Assembly (NCBI GenBank): GCA_010279815.1
Contig: QEOQ01000110.1
Span: forward strand, 85,440 to 131,403
Length of the DNA: 45,964 nt
Origin: Brachionus plicatilis
Taxonomy: Eukaryota > Rotifera > Eurotatoria > Ploima > Brachionidae
Reading direction: 5' to 3'
Positions 43,769 through 45,964 of this stretch are shown here, piece after piece. The first letter of the stretch is position 1. The number at the start of each line of letters is the position of its first letter. Position numbers and translations under genes: made by a program. The notes below the pieces were generated by a model that was not told where the DNA came from, searched no databases, and worked only from the letters and a program-made list of their open reading frames with translations.

Positions 43769-45964
43769 TTAAAAAAAACTTGTTAAAGTTTTACGAAATT
43801 CCGAGTTAAAAAAAGCATAAGTAACTAAATTTAGTGAACAAGAAATCAAATAGAACGTATTTCCTAGCTGTGATATGTTGCTACAAATTTTGACCGCTTT
43901 ACTACAGGCGCTGCCATGGATTATCTCGAACAGAACATAAAGTGATACAACTAACTCAAAAGAGCGCAATATCATCAGGACCAAACAATTGAACAACACC
44001 GAATATGTGATTCTATTTTCAAAGTTTTCTTTTTCTGAAATTTTCTTTTTTTGACAACCAGAAACCTTTAATTTATGGCTCATCGCTTGCTTTAACTTTA
44101 TTAACAACAAACCATCAAAAATCACAATTAGAATAAACAACAACAAATCATTGAGAATAAATCTTATCGAATATAAATAAAAATATATTAATTCACGATT
44201 TCTGCTATCGTTTATCAATAGTCCAAGATTTGGAAGATTAAATGAATTTTTAAATATGTTCTTAAAGGTATTTTTAATAGGAAAATCTGTATAATCGTTT
44301 TTAAGAGTTTCACTTAAGTTAGTTATCTCGATGGTAAGAATACTTTCTGAATTAATCAAAATTACCACTAAAATAATTCCCACAGACAAAAGAAAATGCT
44401 TAAATCGATCTATTGATTTTGGATGATTTTGTTCTCCCCTTAAGAGATCAAAACGGTTTTTTGCTATCAAAACATTTAAAATATTTGATGCTGTCTTTAT
44501 TGAATTTCCCACAAATTCTACCATGTACTTTTCGATTAATTGAAAAAATATACTTTTCTTGACCGAAGAACAAAATATTCCATTAAAACCAATACAAATA
44601 TTTGCCATATGAAACATATAAATAAAACAATATAAAAAATTTAGACTTGAGTTAATCAGCATTAATTTAACAAGATAAACTGATGATTTTTTATTTAATT
44701 TATTTTGTTTTTTGTTTTTTATTAGAGTCAGAATGGACACTCCGTTGGTGGTAAGACCCATGATGCAAAATATTGGAAAAAATAGCAAATTTATGAAACT
44801 AATAAATTCGGTGGTGTAAACAAAATCAGTGATAGTTTTTTCAAATTTAATATCAACTCCATATTTAAATTTGTCACATTGGGCAGTCATTTTAGTAAAA
44901 TTACATTTTCTCTGATCCCAATATTCGCAATTGTTGTTAGACAATTTAACATTATAATTTAAAGATATCAGCCACAATGACGTGCAGCTACAATCAATAT
45001 TAATAAAATAAATCTCTATTTTTTTTGAATCAACTTCACCCAGTGGTTTAAATACGCAAAATTCTCCATCATTAAATCCTTTCCGATGAAAATTAATATC
45101 AATTCTTAATAAAATATCATGTTGCTTATTTAATTCATGTAACCATTCCATATCTTTAGCAAATAAATCTTCGAAATTTCTTACATCAATTTCAATCCTT
45201 TCTAAATTGTGTAGTTGGGTAAAAGAATTTTTTTCAATTTTGTCCAAAATACCCTCAAGTCTAATTTTTTTTGTGTTTTTAAACAAATTTTTGCTGACTA
45301 AATTTTCCGATATTTTAAATTTATAAAATCTAAAGGTAACCATTTCTATAATTGTTTTGTTAGAGACATTCACGTAAGAGAAGCCCAAAATATTTTTCTT
45401 CAAAAAATTGTCAGTAACTTCACTAAAATCTAAAAAAGATAGATTACAATTGTTAAATATTACTGGGCAAGTATCTGGAAAATACTTTACTGTTGAACTA
45501 AAATGTAAATGTTTTATGTTTCGAAAGTGTGATAAATTTATGTGTCCATTGCATGATTTAATCAGTGAACCATTTTGGTAAAGAATTAATTTTGAATATG
45601 AAAATTTAACCAAATTAATATCATTTAGGGGTTTTAATTGAAAAAAATTAAAATTAATGTCCATTCCCTTGATATTTAGAAATATCAAAGAAATCTGCGA
45701 GTTGGCTGGTATCATAAAATTTGATATATCAACCTTGGAATTTTCCAAAAGAATTATTTTGTTTGGTAAAAATGAAATATGTGTTACATAAAACCCAGTG
45801 AGATTAAAACAATCAATTTTTAATTCATCGAATGAAACAAAATTAATAAATATGATTTTGTATGTTATAAATTTTGGGCTGTTAATATGAACAATATCAG
45901 TTTGAATTTTTTTGGCAAAATTTAAACATTTGTTATCCCCTCCTGGCTTAAATAGCTGTAGATT
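43769..45964 (-). CDS. LRR-ectodomain orphan GPCR, intact, 5' end outside window
   Basis: The frame is open from the right window edge (first residues NLQLFKP, matching just after the signal peptide of the paralogue) to the stop at 43769. That is 731 codons plus stop; about 20 N-terminal residues are missing. The ectodomain (about 385 aa) has weak leucine-rich spacing (IRLEGILDKIEKNSFTQLHN) and a Cys cap (CSCTSLWL, NNC, KCNF, QCDK). Seven membrane helices follow, from FISFINLLFFPIFCIMGL (helix 1) to NTFYLISCSLNLVTYAFFNS (helix 7). Helix 3 ends in LIAKNRF, in place of D/E-R-Y. Helix 7 has N-L-V-T-Y for N-P-x-x-Y, followed by FR as in rhodopsin-type receptors. Ligand unknown. No introns. It stands tail-to-tail with its frameshifted copy 9 kb away. 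Confidence 0.85.
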   Translation of the reverse strand, partial: NLQLFKPGGDNKCLNFAKKIQTDIVHINSPKFITYKIIFINFVSFDELKIDCFNLTGFYVTHISFLPNKIILLENSKVDISNFMIPANSQISLIFLNIKGMDINFNFFQLKPLNDINLVKFSYSKLILYQNGSLIKSCNGHINLSHFRNIKHLHFSSTVKYFPDTCPVIFNNCNLSFLDFSEVTDNFLKKNILGFSYVNVSNKTIIEMVTFRFYKFKISENLVSKNLFKNTKKIRLEGILDKIEKNSFTQLHNLERIEIDVRNFEDLFAKDMEWLHELNKQHDILLRIDINFHRKGFNDGEFCVFKPLGEVDSKKIEIYFINIDCSCTSLWLISLNYNVKLSNNNCEYWDQRKCNFTKMTAQCDKFKYGVDIKFEKTITDFVYTTEFISFINLLFFPIFCIMGLTTNGVSILTLIKNKKQNKLNKKSSVYLVKLMLINSSLNFLYCFIYMFHMANICIGFNGIFCSSVKKSIFFQLIEKYMVEFVGNSIKTASNILNVLIAKNRFDLLRGEQNHPKSIDRFKHFLLSVGIILVVILINSESILTIEITNLSETLKNDYTDFPIKNTFKNIFKNSFNLPNLGLLINDSRNRELIYFYLYSIRFILNDLLLFILIVIFDGLLLIKLKQAMSHKLKVSGCQKKKISEKENFENRITYSVLFNCLVLMILRSFELVVSLYVLFEIIHGSACSKAVKICSNISQLGNTFYLISCSLNLVTYAFFNSEFRKTLTSFF

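Noticed and set aside
1..45964. CRISPR arrays, operons, rRNA genes or bacterial-type signals
   Set aside because: None seen; introns and retroelements show a eukaryotic nuclear sequence, and the direct repeats present are minisatellites or transposon ends.

Overview
This is an AT-rich nuclear window from an invertebrate animal. It carries multi-exon orthologues of two conserved eukaryotic genes, PEX7 and SON. Most reconstructed introns are 48-56 nt, and everything else is dense in degenerate mobile DNA. Base composition, small introns, Penelope-like and LINE fragments, FLYWCH-MULE transposons and an orphan LRR-ectodomain receptor family would fit a monogonont rotifer such as Brachionus. That placement is inference; the sequence itself only shows an animal-type AT-rich genome.

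Layout. 1-8.6 kb is a graveyard of mobile elements: a fold-back MITE, a broken hAT transposase, a gag-like zinc-knuckle remnant, a 20-bp minisatellite, a LINE fragment with ORF1 and endonuclease, and an LTR-element 5' region. 9.3-10.3 kb (minus) is a secreted PAN-like/EGF/C-type lectin gene in three exons. 13.4-14.2 kb (minus) is a secreted protein with two poly-aspartate blocks in three exons. 15.1-16.8 kb is a decayed DDE transposon. 18.5-20.7 kb is a complete-looking FLYWCH + MULE transposon with terminal inverted repeats (TIRs), an 8-bp target duplication and an uninterrupted 594-aa transposase, inserted into an older coding-like sequence. 23.0-25.0 kb (minus) is a six-exon SON homologue (RS region, G-patch, dsRBD) whose last intron has been swollen by a MITE. 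25-31.7 kb holds inverted-repeat elements, Penelope and LINE remnants and two doubtful short coding pieces. 32.4-34.7 kb (plus) is a receptor gene broken by a frameshift at its DRY-equivalent motif. 36.7-37.9 kb (minus) is PEX7 in four exons. 39.6-41.7 kb holds three adjacent fold-back elements. 43.8 kb to the right edge (minus) is an intact paralogue of the receptor, cut by the window edge.

The genes do not form a pathway. PEX7 (peroxisomal import) and SON (nuclear speckle/splicing) are housekeeping genes. The lectin, poly-Asp protein and receptors are secreted or surface proteins that look lineage-specific. Exons were placed by hand from GT/AG sites with consistent reading phase; no transcript or database search was possible. 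Homology calls rest on recognised motifs.
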